A DNA stretch of 64,000 nucleotides from NCBI RefSeq assembly GCF_963676685.1, contig NC_092348.1, positions 27,565,386 to 27,629,385 of the forward strand. The letters run 5' to 3'. The position numbers and the translations under genes are program-made. Below, piece after piece: positions 38,901 through 47,900 of this stretch. The stretch is from Mytilus edulis (lineage: Eukaryota; Mollusca; Bivalvia; Mytilida; Mytilidae). Numbering within the stretch: position 1 is the first letter of the stretch; each line of letters begins with the position of its first letter. A model generated the notes under the pieces. The model was not told the origin of the DNA, ran no database searches, and worked only from the letters and a program-made list of their open reading frames with translations.

Positions 38901-40779
38901 TTTGTGTGTTTGATAAATAAAAATTTGAATATTATTATTTTTAAATTAAGGTCTTCATAAACATAGTCTATAAATTAACAACAACAAAAACATGCAAATT
39001 CATTGGAAAATACTAAAAAATGTGTCTAAAATAAACTTTTTATTATTAAATCAGATTTTATATTGAACAGATTGAAAATATATTAATGATATATTGAATA
39101 AATACAATATTGCATACAGTTTATGTGAGTTTATAGAAGTATTTCAATAAAAAAAACAGATAATTTTTTGGTCAGGTAAATTCATCAATGAGTCATATAT
39201 TTCTCCTAGAAGAAATTTAAAGGTCCTGGTGAATGAACTATACAGAGAACAATACCTGTTGTATTTGTTAGATGGGACAATAGAACTGCCAAAAGTTTAA
39301 ATCGACAGGTAACTTGCAGGTCAATCTATGGAAAACTATCATAGGGTTCGCAATAACATATCATGAAAATGATTGTTTCTTATAACAGGTTATAGAAGAT
39401 AAAGCTAAACTGTATGGCGTAATCGTACACAAAGGAAATACTCTGTCTAATGGCCATTACTATGCCTTTATATTATTTGGTTCACAGTGGTATCTTGTGG
39501 ATGACATGCGGGTTAGTTTAATGAAGATATGTATACCAGATGAATAGAAAAAAGAGATTGGATTTGTCCTGTTATCTTAATGATCTTGTCATAAATTTTG
39601 AATATTAGTGATATGTTTCTGAGAACATTAAGATATATTAAACATTCTTTGTATGAATTATACTCAGTGATAGATAGGTCTGCCAATGTAGAGATTTCTT
39701 GATGAGTCCAAAACGTTTAAGAATATACAATCACTAGGTTAATGGACAAAAAGTCAGAGGACAATAATTCAAAGGACATAAAGTCATGAATTTGATAGGA
39801 CAAAATGTCAAATGTATTTTTTTGAGAATCGTTTAAATGTATCTTGAAATATTCCATTTTATAACATATACATGTATTAATTTTTTTAAGTGAAGGAAAT
39901 TGCTTATGACGATAAACCTTGATAAATGAAAATATATTAAATTTTAATCATGAAAATATATTAAATTTTAATCATGAAAATATATTAAATTTTAATCATG
40001 AAAAGATATTTTTAATAATTGGCAAAATGAACCCATTTAAATACCAAGCCACTTTGACATTTTATTTTCATAACAATTATTTGATCATTTTCATATTAAT
40101 TGGATAAATTTGTATAAACAAATTGCTTCACATATCAAACTTCAAGAAAAAAAAAAGAAAAAAAATCTAAATAAGTTTTATTGGTTCAAAGAAAAATAAT
40201 CTCAAAACTGAGACTCGTTGTCCTGTGACTACCTGTCTGTGACTTTTTCGGTGACTTCTTGTCCAGTGACTTTCTGTCCTACATTCAATCACAATCATGA
40301 ACTTAATTATTATGACAATTCATGTGTGCTATTCTTGATAACATTTGTTAATATGAAATATTACATCTATAGAATCCCAAATGAAGATTTGCAAGGAGGT
40401 TAATAATTATTATTAATATTTATTTGTTTATAATTAACTGCTTTGTTTATTTGATGGGGTCACATTGATTTGAATATGCTGCTGAATTTTAGACACAACT
40501 GCTATATTCATTTTAAAAGTATATATACATATTTAAACAAAAACAATTGGAAGAAAATATGAGGGGTGGTATCAAATTCAATGAAAAAAAACAGTCCACC
40601 AGAGACCACATGACATAGAGGGTAATTTTCACATTTTCATTTTTATTTTCTTTTGTAATAAAATTATGATGTTGGTTTTTTTTTAGGTGAAACAAGTTAC
40701 TATTCAAAGTCTGCAGAACATAGACGGACAGCCATATTTACTTTTCTACAGAACAATGCCAAGGCCATATATATCCTAA
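6084..40779 (+). CDS. CARF/FAR1-like - MULE transposase - SWIM - ubiquitin-specific protease fusion gene
   Basis: Exons: 6084-6238, 6939-7101, 8862-8965, 14663-15624, 16813-16994, 17609-18566, 19948-19998, 21646-21705, 22584-22643, 23771-23824, 24486-24557, 25216-25452, 25987-26076, 26885-26929, 30453-30530, 31334-31459, 31960-32046, 32755-32845, 33299-33360, 34761-34834, 35621-35688, 36564-36641, 37627-37711, 39389-39511, 40687-40779. All introns are GT-AG; phases match throughout; the sum is 4158 bases, 1385 residues plus stop. The start ATG follows an in-frame TGA at 6072. Domains in order: CARF/FAR1-like DNA-binding region (about 1-165), MULE DDE core (D365, D426, E544), SWIM finger (C663, C665, C675, H677), basic linker (842-1090), USP (C1107, H1337). 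Likely role, inferred: a nuclear, transposase-derived DNA-binding protein that carries a deubiquitinase. Many introns and no terminal repeats argue for a host gene, not a live transposon. The alternative is two adjacent genes, which the shared phase-1 linker makes less likely. Confidence 0.85.
6280..6545 (-). repeat. decayed R1 dispersed repeat in intron 1
   Basis: Scattered blocks match copy 1 at 448-890 in the same order: an AATATGTCAAA.AGA block, ATGTATACTAG, GGCTAGAGGATCCTG and CAGATCTCAACTCTCACC. The copy is old and internally deleted. It fills much of intron 1 (6239-6938). Confidence 0.45.
7110..7928 (+). repeat. near full-length molluscan dispersed repeat in intron 2
   Basis: It starts eight bases past the exon 2 donor with TTTATGCTCACTTGGC, a small inverted repeat (CTCACTTGGC / GCCAGGTGAG), then TTTCTCATCACTTGG. 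The middle has AACTTAGCCAGAATCATCAT and AACATAGGGGTAAAATGCA. It closes with AAGGTGAGCAAAACAGGCT and GCCTCTAGTTTA. I recognise the start, middle and end as a repeat of about 800 bp widespread in bivalves (from memory). The minus-strand frame at 7704-7901 inside it is not a gene. The rest of intron 2 (to 8861) shows nothing I can name. Confidence 0.7.
9366..14236 (+). repeat. satellite array A+, about 71-bp unit, intron 3
   Basis: About 68 tandem copies of a 71-base unit. Each holds an inverted repeat: GACATCAGATTCC, about 12 bases (TTGACATATTACA), then GGAATCTGGTGTC. The arms are 13 bases with one T-G position that would pair as a wobble in RNA. The rest of the unit includes CAGCTGTCTATATATTGCTG and TTTATAACACAGT. 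Unit variants recur in order at a spacing of 1775 bases (25 units): for example AACAAAGTGATATCAG near 10199 and 11974, and CTATGTTTTGCTGTCTG near 11033 and 12808. The array fills most of intron 3 (8966-14662). Open frames within it are by-products. Confidence 0.95.
14237..14470 (+). repeat. decayed edge of satellite array A+
   Basis: Two or three weakly matching units with altered hairpins (AGGAATCTAGTGTTAG, ACAAGAATCTTGTGTTAG) and a TATGTATGTATGG motif. Edge units are more diverged than inner ones, as is usual for satellites. The frame at 14327-14515 is not a gene. Confidence 0.7.
14663..18566 (+). CDS. exons 4-6: MULE transposase core and SWIM finger
   Basis: Exon 4 (14663-15624) finishes the N-terminal domain (RYPDYSLPEKSGRVKRQ), has an acidic patch EDSDDEEEEES (residues 320-330), and begins the DDE core: LTLIDSTYKTS (D365), FMMDYSDIEYQAV (D426), then the VFP...LCQFHV Cys-His signature (C447, H450). 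Exon 5 (16813-16994) holds the helical insertion. Exon 6 (17609-18566) opens with TNNGVESLNGSLK, the MULE third acidic position (E544), and carries SWIM CxCx(n)CxH as LSCSCDDF..LPCKHIFAV. Two exons of about 960 bases and one of 182 contrast with the tiny exons downstream, as expected if a captured transposase gained few introns. All three acidic positions are present, so loss of catalysis cannot be assumed. Confidence 0.85.
16503..16765 (+). repeat. intronic duplication, copy 1 (intron 4)
   Basis: Matches 17258-17485 in intron 5 over about 230 bases: AAAAATATTGC, the GTAACTTATACAATGTC block, ATGGGGAATTATA, the tRNA-like unit, then TATATAATGTACATGTATGC and ATCTTTAACATTT. Copy 1 has an extra stretch of about 25 bases (CTGTTTAATTTGTTTCACAA). 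The two copies flank exon 5. Confidence 0.85.
16583..16653 (+). tRNA. tRNA-like sequence, decayed copy
   Basis: Same 71-base layout as the unit at 17314, with acceptor arms ATTCAGA / TCTGAAT and D stem GCTC / GAGC intact. The anticodon stem (CTTGA / TTAAA) has a mismatch and a wobble, and the T stem (CCAGG / CGGGG) is broken. The loop would read TGT. Probably not a working tRNA. Confidence 0.45.
17258..17485 (+). repeat. intronic duplication, copy 2 (intron 5)
   Basis: Partner of 16503-16765, lying 3' of exon 5. It carries the better preserved tRNA-like unit. Shared sequence on both sides of the tRNA part argues for one duplicated segment or a SINE-type element with an internal tRNA-like part, not independent tRNA insertions. 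Confidence 0.85.
17314..17384 (+). tRNA. tRNA-like gene with complete cloverleaf, anticodon TGA
   Basis: All four stems pair perfectly: acceptor ATTCAGA / TCTGAAT (7 bp), D stem GCTC / GAGC, anticodon stem TTCAA / TTGAA with loop TTTGATA, T stem CCAGG / CCTGG with loop TTCAAAT. Positions 8-9 are TA, the variable loop is five bases, and the next base (A) could be the discriminator. The B box (GGTTCAAATCC) is good; the A box is partial. Anticodon TGA would read serine UCA, but serine tRNAs normally have a long variable arm and a GG in the D loop, both absent here. So it is a tRNA-derived sequence, an odd tRNA, or a SINE head. Confidence 0.5.
18620..18850 (+). repeat. dispersed repeat, family R2, copy 2 (intron 6)
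   Basis: Contains ACAACTGTCATACTTTTGA, GATTTGGTACCGG and GGTTTTATAGCTAGCTGAAC, matching the order of blocks at 2545-2835. It starts about 55 bases past the exon 6 donor. The minus-strand frames across it are not genes. Confidence 0.7.
19948..30530 (+). CDS. exons 7-15: lysine-rich linker of small phase-1 exons
   Basis: Nine exons of 51, 60, 60, 54, 72, 237, 90, 45 and 78 bases, every one a multiple of three and flanked by phase-1 introns, so each could be skipped or duplicated without a frameshift. Exons 8, 9 and 10 (21646-21705, 22584-22643, 23771-23824) all begin GKKRK or GKKKA, look like copies of one another, and resemble nuclear localisation signals. Exon 12 (25216-25452) encodes a helical, charged segment with no recognised family. 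The small exons are supported by acceptor and donor matches and by frame continuity; no known domain supports them directly, so transcript data could change details. Confidence 0.7.
20000..21640. other. intron 7: no feature recognised
   Basis: AT-rich intron with a TA dinucleotide run near 21137-21157. No exon, RNA gene or repeat that I can name. The same is true of 18851-19947 (end of intron 6) and 21706-22583 (intron 8). Confidence 0.4.
22903..23718 (-). repeat. satellite array A-, intron 9, inverted relative to A+
   Basis: About eleven units of the family A satellite in reverse orientation (CACCAGATTCCTGTAATATG ... GGAATCTGATGTCACTGTG). Units run 22903-23447 and 23500-23714. The stretch beginning GCCAAAAAATGTTGTTATAA and ending TTTGTTTCAATA occurs after each block, offset 264 bases, so block plus flank was duplicated. 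The second flank runs into the acceptor of exon 10 (23771). Confidence 0.92.
24000..24190 (+). repeat. degenerate local repeat in intron 10
   Basis: Three related stretches with ATTTCACAGATGA / ATTTCATAGACAAA and TTTGTC.TGTTTAAAGG / TTTTGTCCTGTTAAAGG, roughly 75-95 bases apart. Short and diverged. Confidence 0.4.
26150..26245 (-). repeat. R1 dispersed repeat fragment (intron 13)
   Basis: GGGAAATATGTCAAAGAGAC, AACAACCCAACCATAG and CACCAATAGG match one end of the R1 copy at 448-890 in the same orientation. The frame 25998-26285 mixes exon 13 with this repeat and is not a protein as such. 26246-26884 shows nothing I can name. Confidence 0.7.
27466..29838 (+). repeat. satellite array B+, about 71-bp unit, intron 14
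   Basis: About 33 units of a 71-base satellite related to family A by its hairpin: TGACATCAGATCCC, a spacer TTGCTTATATACA, then GGAATCTGATGTCA, then TATGTATATATGTAGG and TGTATATAACTCTA. Some units have one extra base (TATGACAGG). A recognisable group of variants (TATGACTTTATGACATGAGA) recurs 642 bases apart, about nine units. Frames within it are by-products. It fills most of intron 14 (26930-30452). Confidence 0.95.
29905..30308 (+). repeat. dispersed repeat R1, copy 2, next to array B+
   Basis: Reverse complement of 448-890 over its full length: GCGTATTGTTATGCGTTTAC, GGGGGAGGGTTGAGATCTCA, GTCAGGAGCCTCTGGCC, GGACGCCTCCGG and CTTTGGCACATTCCCG. It begins about 65 bases after the last satellite unit. 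Confidence 0.85.
31334..40779 (+). CDS. exons 16-25: ubiquitin-specific protease (USP) domain
   Basis: Ten exons encode a compact C19 peptidase of about 290 residues. The Cys box is GLVNPRGKNLCFANALLQ (C1107). The QQD box is VGQQQDSHELL (residues 1169-1179). The zinc ribbon is ICNSC (C1215, C1218) paired with KCDFC (C1258, C1261), the second pair split by the intron between exons 21 and 22. IPKNIVIQLQR is the usual USP strand, followed by the His box KGNTLSNGHYYAF (H1337) and WYLVDDMRV (D1352/D1353). The end is GQPYLLFYR followed by PRPYIS and TAA at 40777. Cysteine, histidine and acidic residues are all present, so activity in removing ubiquitin from proteins is plausible. The spacing before the catalytic cysteine is longer than the usual N-x-G-N-T-C. 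Confidence 0.88.
33625..33960. repeat. GC-richer segment, probable dispersed repeat (intron 19)
   Basis: A block richer in GC than the intron around it, with GTCTAGCGGGACCTGGGAAA, AAGCGGGATCCGGGATCAGA and AAATGAGACCCCCTTAC. I think I have seen this in mussel repeats but cannot confirm it, and it has no second copy in the window. Two overlapping minus-strand frames (33689-33961, 33763-33951) are not convincing genes. Confidence 0.35.
35838..36000 (+). repeat. copy of the foldback arm-and-core segment (intron 21)
   Basis: ATCTTCTAAGAGAAATCTAA, TCATTGATTA, TTTACCTGAA, CTCACACAACTGTATGTGAT and TTATTAAATATCAATAAC follow the order seen at about 38672-38830 in intron 23, so both are copies of one element. 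Confidence 0.5.
38543..39351. mobile_element. foldback element with about 180-bp inverted arms (intron 23)
   Basis: Left arm 38543-38723 and right arm 39172-39351 are inverted copies: GCGAACCCTATGATAG / CTATCATAGGGTTCGC at the outer edge, then ACAGGTATTGTTCTCTGTAT and CTTCTAGGAGAAATATAT further in. The loop is about 450 AT-rich bases. No open frame is present, so it is non-autonomous. The pre-mRNA could form a long hairpin close to the exon 24 acceptor (39388). Confidence 0.85.
39744..40280. mobile_element. foldback element with GGACAAAAAGTC-type sub-repeats (intron 24)
   Basis: Left end 39744-39820 has repeated GGACAAAAAGTCA, GGACATAAAGTCATG and GGACAAAATGTCA. The right end 40210-40280 has the complement pattern GTCCTGTGACT, TGTGACTTTTTCGG, TTGTCCAGTGACTTTCTGTC. 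The arms are short sub-repeats inverted around an AT-rich core. Non-coding. Confidence 0.6.
39927..39998 (+). repeat. 24-bp tandem repeat, three copies
   Basis: Three exact copies of a 24-base unit that starts TGAAAATATATTAAA and ends TTTTAATCA. It produces the repeated peptide in the frame 39919-40107, which is not a gene. Confidence 0.95.
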
Positions 40780-41012
40780 AAATTGTTTTTAGGATTTTAT
40801 TACAAGGGTACTTACTTATCTTTTTTTTATGATAAGCTGATTATTATTTTTTTACAGAAGATGTTTATATGGACCTTATTTTTTGTAACCAAACAAGTTT
40901 GCTGTGATATTAATAATACAAAACGGAATGATGTTCAAAATATTAAATTTTTACTTTGCATTTATTGTTTTCAAAATTCCAATAGGGAACCAACTTTATA
41001 TAACATTGTATC

Positions 41013-41018
41013 AATAAA
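41013..41018 (+). promoter_or_regulatory. candidate poly(A) signal of the 25-exon gene
   Basis: AATAAA lies 234 bases after the stop codon at 40777-40779. It would make 40780 to about 41040 the 3' UTR. Other AATAAA motifs are frequent in this AT-rich DNA, so the true end is uncertain. Confidence 0.35.
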
Positions 41019-41129
41019 CCAATTTTTCAAGACGTTTCGGCCATTGGCCTTCTTCAGTTCTTTATTTCTCCTCACAACTACATGACTGACATTACATTTT
41101 CCAACTTGCTGTTTAAAAAATTTGGGTCT

Positions 41130-41412
41130 TTAAGGTGGTACCTAACACCTTAACTAAATCTAATTTGGCTCATTTAATTTTGTTTAAATTTTGACAAAGT
41201 ATTTACTTTGACCCTTTGACAAAAATATAAAAATTTCAAAAATTTTAAATTTTTGAACCAACCGTTTAATTAGAACATTTACACTGGTTATATAGCAGTT
41301 TGACAAACACTTATTTTGATCATTGAGAAGCTTAATATTCCCTTAATAATACATTAAAACATTCTGCTGATTTTACAGAGTTATCTCCCTGTAGTGTTAG
41401 GTACCACCTTAA
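41130..41412. mobile_element. MITE with 19-bp terminal inverted repeats and TTAA ends
   Basis: The left end TTAAGGTGGTACCTAACAC (41130-41148) and right end GTGTTAGGTACCACCTTAA (41394-41412) are perfect inverted repeats. The outer TTAA on both sides looks like the target-site duplication used by piggyBac-type elements, though it could be part of the repeat. The 245-base core is AT-rich and non-coding. Confidence 0.8.
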
Positions 41413-41729
41413 GTCATTTTTTTTTTTTCATTTTTTTTGAAATTTCAAGATAAAGATCATGTTCATTGTAAGAAGCTTTGACTTGCATTTGAAATTGATT
41501 TATTTTCTATTAAAAGTATTAGAGAGTACATGTATGACATGTATATCATATTTTGCATTATACTCATGTTGAAATACTTTTTTGTTATCAAATCATGTTT
41601 TTAATAATGTCATCTTCAAACTGAAGTGTTTCAACTGTATTTTAATTATATGATCATTTTCAAAATGTTTATAAAATTTTGAATTTTTTAAATACTAAGG
41701 CTTTTTTACCTCACACATAGATTGCCATA

Positions 41730-41910
41730 GCTGTATTTGGCAAAACTTTTAGGAATTTTGGTCCTCAATGCTCTTCAACTTCGTACTTTATTTGGCAATT
41801 TGATCTTTTTTTTTTATTCGAGCGTCACTGATGAGTCTTTTTCAGACGAAACACACGTCTGGTGTATATACTAAATTCAGTCCGGGTATCTATGATGAGT
41901 TTATTTCATA
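41730..41910 (+). repeat. retroelement-derived dispersed repeat carrying a hammerhead motif
   Basis: CTCTTCAACTTCGTACTTTA, GAGCGTCACTGATGAGTC, ACGAAACACACGTCTGG and a CCGGGTATCTATGATGA end match a repeat I know as frequent in mussels (from memory). Hammerhead motifs of this shape are known in the terminal repeats of Penelope-like elements and in animal retrozymes. Confidence 0.6.
41822..41865 (+). ncRNA. hammerhead ribozyme motif (type I, minimal stem III)
   Basis: The conserved core is complete: CTGATGA (41828-41834), stem II GTCT-TTTTC-AGAC (41835-41847), GAAA (41848-41851), a very short stem III (CACACG with closing A-T) and cleavage triplet GTC (41857-41859). Stem I pairs GCGTCA (41822-41827) with TGGTGT (41860-41865) using two A-T/G-C pairs, wobbles and one more G-C, so it is weak in this copy. 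Predicted cut is between 41859 and 41860. Activity of this copy is uncertain because of stem I. Confidence 0.7.
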
Positions 41911-44900
41911 ACACCATAAACAAGACTATTTCTTGGCACCCTCAGTTTTCCAATTGACTTGATTAGATGAAGTTCATTAAAGTTACATAGTGCTCACTTG
42001 TCATATTGTACCTGTTACAGACAATTAAACTGAAGAGTTGCCAATCAATACATTTTACAAATGTACGAAAAATTATCTGTATATGTTAGAAAAAGTTATT
42101 TCAAACAATGCATCTAAAAAATGATATAACAAGTGTAAATAATCCAGTAATTGCTTTGAATTCTGAAATAGGGAAGATATATACAATGTAATTTTGAATA
42201 TCATCTTCACTGTTCAAACCTTATTATTAACTATGAATTATTTTAAGAACATATTATGATAGGATGCATATATGAGGTAAAGAAACTCGCAAGGATAAAG
42301 TGAATACAATGTGGTTCTCTAGCATAGATTGTAATTTGTTACCAAAGCTGGACATACAATATGTAAATTAAAACCAGTAATTTTACTCTGTACCTAAATT
42401 TATCAAAGATAAGTTATATCAAAACTGATGTAATTTGTGGAATGGATATATAAATAAGTTATTACAGTTAGACTAAGTAAACTTAATACTTGTTATTTTT
42501 CCTTTGAAACTCTACCTTCAAGTTGTTTTCACAAAATGTTTTGGATCCAATTGATTATATGAAAATGAAGTGTTGGTCTTGTGGCTTTCTGTCAGTTTAA
42601 TTACCCCTTAAATAAAGATGAGGATGAGATATACTTTATAACTGAAAGCCCTCTAAGAATTGAAAAAATAAGACCAGGACAGAATCTGATTATACAATAA
42701 GATCTATAACATCTTAATATCACTTAAATTAAATATATATTAAGTATGACAAATTTGAATTCATTATCTTTGAAAAATTCTTGAGATATAGCATGTGTAT
42801 AGCTTTTTAGATTAATATTCAATGCTAAAATAGCATTCAAACTGAAACCCTGCTGTTTGACAAGTCAAAATGAACTGACTATATTCATTGCCCAGAACAA
42901 TGTATAATGTGTGTGATGTTGTGTGCACAGAGAAGACATTATAACAAGACAGTGTTTGTCTTGTACACTTAAAAATTCTCTCAGTTTTGCAAAAAAGCTT
43001 TTACCAATTATAATGTTGAACTTTATGAAGTTGAGGTATAAACACAATAAAGTTTACATTGATTAATGTTTATATATACTGTAACCATGTTATTTGAGTC
43101 AAATTATAAAATGATTGTTGTGTGAATCATAAGGATATGTTGTCAATAGCAGAATATATTTTATATCTTTAATAGATGCATTTTGAAAGAGAATAATATT
43201 AGAAAACTAACACAAAGGTGCCATAAAAATTATAAACTGCACTATTTTTCTTTCATATGTTAACATCTGGATAGCATAACATCATAAAAATTAATTTGTG
43301 TTTTTTTTTACTTTTTCATGTTGCTAAATGAATAAACTTGCATTAATTATAATAGTTAATTCATTCTTTCAGAAACAAAACTTGTAGAAAAGCTGGTTTC
43401 TACCAGTTAACTAAGTTTGTGGATGTTGATTTCATATTACATGTTATTTATGTACATATGTGATCTATATATCTGATGATCCAAGTGTAAATGTATCTAA
43501 CACTTATTATATAATGTATAAGTCAATAAGAAAGTATATGTATTGTTATATATACATTATAAGTTTCAAACCTCTATTACTATGATGTATTATCTTTTAT
43601 ATGTGTTTAATACATGTGAAGGCTGAGTATGCTGGTGATTACAGTTGTAAGGATGACTGTCCAGCTGTGTTTAAGTTTAAGTTATATGTTATGTTAAAAC
43701 TGGTTGGCATAATCTAGGTGACTGGTCAGAATATATCCTGGTTTGATATTTTAAGTGCTTATTGTTTAAAATAGATGAATACTTGGGATAAGTCATTGCA
43801 AATTTCAGGTATTTTGATAAGTCGAAAGATGTCTTCAAGAAATTACTATGTCATTAGATATGTGTTTTTTTGTTGTTGTTGTTATGTTGTCAGATAGATG
43901 ACATTTATTGTCAAGTTAAGACTTATACAACACTTCATGTAATGTCTGAGTAAAATGATGATTTATATATTATAAAAATGATATCATAGTGTCCAATTGT
44001 ATTGATTCATTATACATCATGTTGTATCTTATTGAATGGTTATTCATAGTTAGACAGATGCTGTATTTAACAGATAGCAAGTTTCAAGAAATATTATAAA
44101 TATGGGAACCATAATACATTGTAAAACAAGTATTATCGATAAGTGTGAAATATTGATGAAGCATACATTAAATATTCCATCATTGTTATGAAATAAAAAA
44201 TATACAGATATATATTTTGTTTTGATATTGGTTAAATCTTCAATATGCTGTGAAAAAGTTCAAATGTACTTTTATTAAGGTTTCATTTGTGAGTTTGTCT
44301 CTTGTCTTCACTCTATACCCTGAGTTGTTTCTGTGCATCAAGTTTTCATTGACCAAACGTTATCGAAAATTAAAACTATTTTGAAATAAGAAATTGTTGT
44401 ATGATTGGCAAAGACAACACTATATACCTGATACAAACAAATGTAGATGTTGACAAATTAAGATCACAATCTAGCCTTCAATAATGAGCAAACACATACT
44501 GTATATAAAACTATTTAAAACAATTCAAATGAAAATTTTATTTTACAAACAAACAAATTTTTGGTGCAACCAACAACAACATGCAAATTACAGTACTATA
44601 GCGCATATGGTGAATTTCGTTATGTTTGTGAGTTTGTTATCCTCCCTATTTTGGGGGCATTGGGGTAACAGGACAACAGAAGAAAAACTAAAGATCTGTT
44701 GAAAAGGGCTGGACTCAACAGATGGACACAGAGTACACAAAACACTAAATATTAAAGGTATATATTGATTTTAATCTCCAACTAGGAAACAGATTTAGAA
44801 AATTCCTTAACTTTTAAGATGTAATTAAAGTGGTCAAAAGGACCACAAATAGAATTTGAACAATGCTTCCAGGAATTCAATATCAATTTTGATTTGTTTC

Positions 44901-44957
44901 TTGATTTGTCTTTTCATCCCCAGTTTCTTTGTTTTGAACAGCAAAGTTCATGTTATA
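41911..44957. other. no gene seen downstream of the fusion gene
   Basis: AT-rich DNA. The short frames (42865-43047 minus, 44484-44702 plus) have no motif or splice context. No RNA gene or clear repeat was found. Confidence 0.4.
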
Positions 44958-47900
44958 CATCTACCTATATACATATGACATCAGATTCCTATATATAAGC
45001 AAGGGATCTAATGTCATAGAGTCATATACAATTATACATATATACATATGACACCAGATTCCTATATATAAACAAGTAAGCTCATGTAATAGAGTCATAC
45101 ACAATTTCATTAATACATATGACATCAGATCCCTGTATATAAGCAAGGGATCTGATGTCATAGATTTATATACATCTACATTTATACAATTTTTTATGAC
45201 ATCAAATCCCTGTATATAAGTAAGGGATCTGATGTCATAGAGTTATATACATATACAATTTTTTATGACATCAAATCCCTGTATATTAGTAAGGAACCTG
45301 ATGTCATAGAGTTATATACATATGACATCAGAATCCTGTATATAAGGAAACAATCTCAATGTCATAGAGTCATATACAATTACATATATACATATGACAT
45401 CAGTATTCTGTATATAAGCAAGTCATCTCATATCATAGAGTCATATACATCTACATTTATACATATGACATCAGATCCCTGTATATAAGCAAGGGATCTG
45501 ATGTCATAGAGTTTTATACACCAACATATATACATATGACATCAGATCCCTGTATATAAGCAAGGAATCTGATGTCATAGAGTTATATACATATGACATC
45601 AGATTCCTGTATATAAGCAAGTCATCTCATGTCATAGAGTCATATACATCTACATTTATTCATATGATATCAGATCCCTGTATATAAGCAAGGAATCTGA
45701 TGTCATAGAGTTATATATATATACACCAACATATATACAAATGACATCATATCCCTGTATATAAGCAAAGGATCTGATGTATTAGAGTCATATACAATTA
45801 CATTTAAACATAAAAATGATATGACATTAGATCCCTGTATATAAGCAAGGGATCTGATGTCATAGAGTTATATACATCTACATGTATACATAATTTATGA
45901 CATCAGATTCCTGTATATAAGCTTTAAAACTTATGTTATACAGTTATAATTTACATCTACATATATACATATGACATCAGATAACTATATATAAGCAAGT
46001 AATCTCATTTCATAGAGATAAATAAACCTACATATATACATATGACATCAGATTCCTGTCATATAAGCATGGAATCTGGTGTTATACAGTTATATTCATC
46101 TACATTTATACATATGACATCAGATTCCTGTATATAAGCAAGGGATCTGATGTCATAGAGTTGTATACACCAACATATATACATATGACATCAGATCCCT
46201 GTATATAAGCAAAGGATCTGATGTCATAGAGTCATATACAATTACATTTATACATATGACATCAGATCCCTGTATATAAGCAAGGGATCTGATGTCATAG
46301 AGTTATATACACCAACATATATACATATGACATCAGATTCCTGTATGTAAGCAAGGGATCTGATGTCATAGAGTTGTCTACACCAACATATATACATATG
46401 ACATCAGATTCCTGTATATAAGCAAAGGATCTGATGTCATAGAGTCATATACAATTACATTTATACATATGACATCAGATCCCTGTATATAAGCAAGGAA
46501 TCTGATGTCATAGGGTCATATACAATTACATTTATACATATGACATCAGATCCCTGTATATAACCAAGTATCTGGTGTATTAGAGTCATATACAATTACA
46601 TTTATACATATGACATCAGATCCCTGTATATAAGCCAGGGTTCTGATGTCATAGAGTCATATACAATTACATTTATACATATGACATCAGATCCCTGTAT
46701 ATAAGCAAGGGATCTGATGTCATAGAGTTATATACACCAATATATATACATATGCCATCAGTTCCCTGTATATAAGCAAGGAATCTGATGTCATAGAGTT
46801 TTATACACCAACATATATACATATGACATCAGATCCCTGTATATAAGCAAGGAATCTGATGTCATAGAGTTATATACATATGACATCAGATTCCTGTATA
46901 TAAGCAAGTCATCTCATGTCATAGAGTCATATACATCTACATTTATTCATATGATATCAGATCCCTGTATATAAGCAAGGAATCTGATGTCATAGAGTTA
47001 TATATATATACACCAACATATATACAAATGACATCATATCCCTGTATATAAGCAAAGGATCTGATGTATTAGAGTCATATACAATTACATTTAAACATAA
47101 AAATGATATGACATTAGATCCCTGTATATAAGCAAGGGATCTGATGTCATAGAGTTATATACATCTACATGTATACATAATTTATGACATCAGATTCCTG
47201 TATATAAGCTTTAAAACTTATGTTATACAGTTATAATTTACATCTACATATATACATATGACATCAGATAACTATATATAAGCAAGTAATCTCATTTCAT
47301 AGAGATAAATAAACCTACATATATACATATGACATCAGATTCCTGTCATATAAGCATGGAATCTGGTGTTATACAGTTATATTCATCTACATTTATACAT
47401 ATGACATCAGATTCCTGTATATAAGCAAGGGATCTGATGTCATAGAGTTGTATACACCAACATATACACATATGACATCAGATCCCTGTATATAAGCAAA
47501 GGATCTGATGTCATAGAGTCATATACAATTACATTTATACATATGACATCAGATCCCTGTATATAAGCAAGGGATCTGATGTCATAGAGTTATATACACC
47601 AACATATATACATATGACATCAGATTCCTGTATGTAAGCAAGGGATCTGATGTCATAGAGTTGTATACACCAACATATATACATATGACATCAGATTCCT
47701 GTATATAAGCAAAGGATCTGATGTCATAGAGTCATATACAATTACATTTATACATATGACATCAGATCCCTGTATATAAGCAAGGAATCTGATGTCATAG
47801 GGTCATATACAATTACATTTATACATATGACATCAGATCCCTGTATATAACCAAGTATCTGGTGTATTAGAGTCATATACAATTACATTTATACATATGA

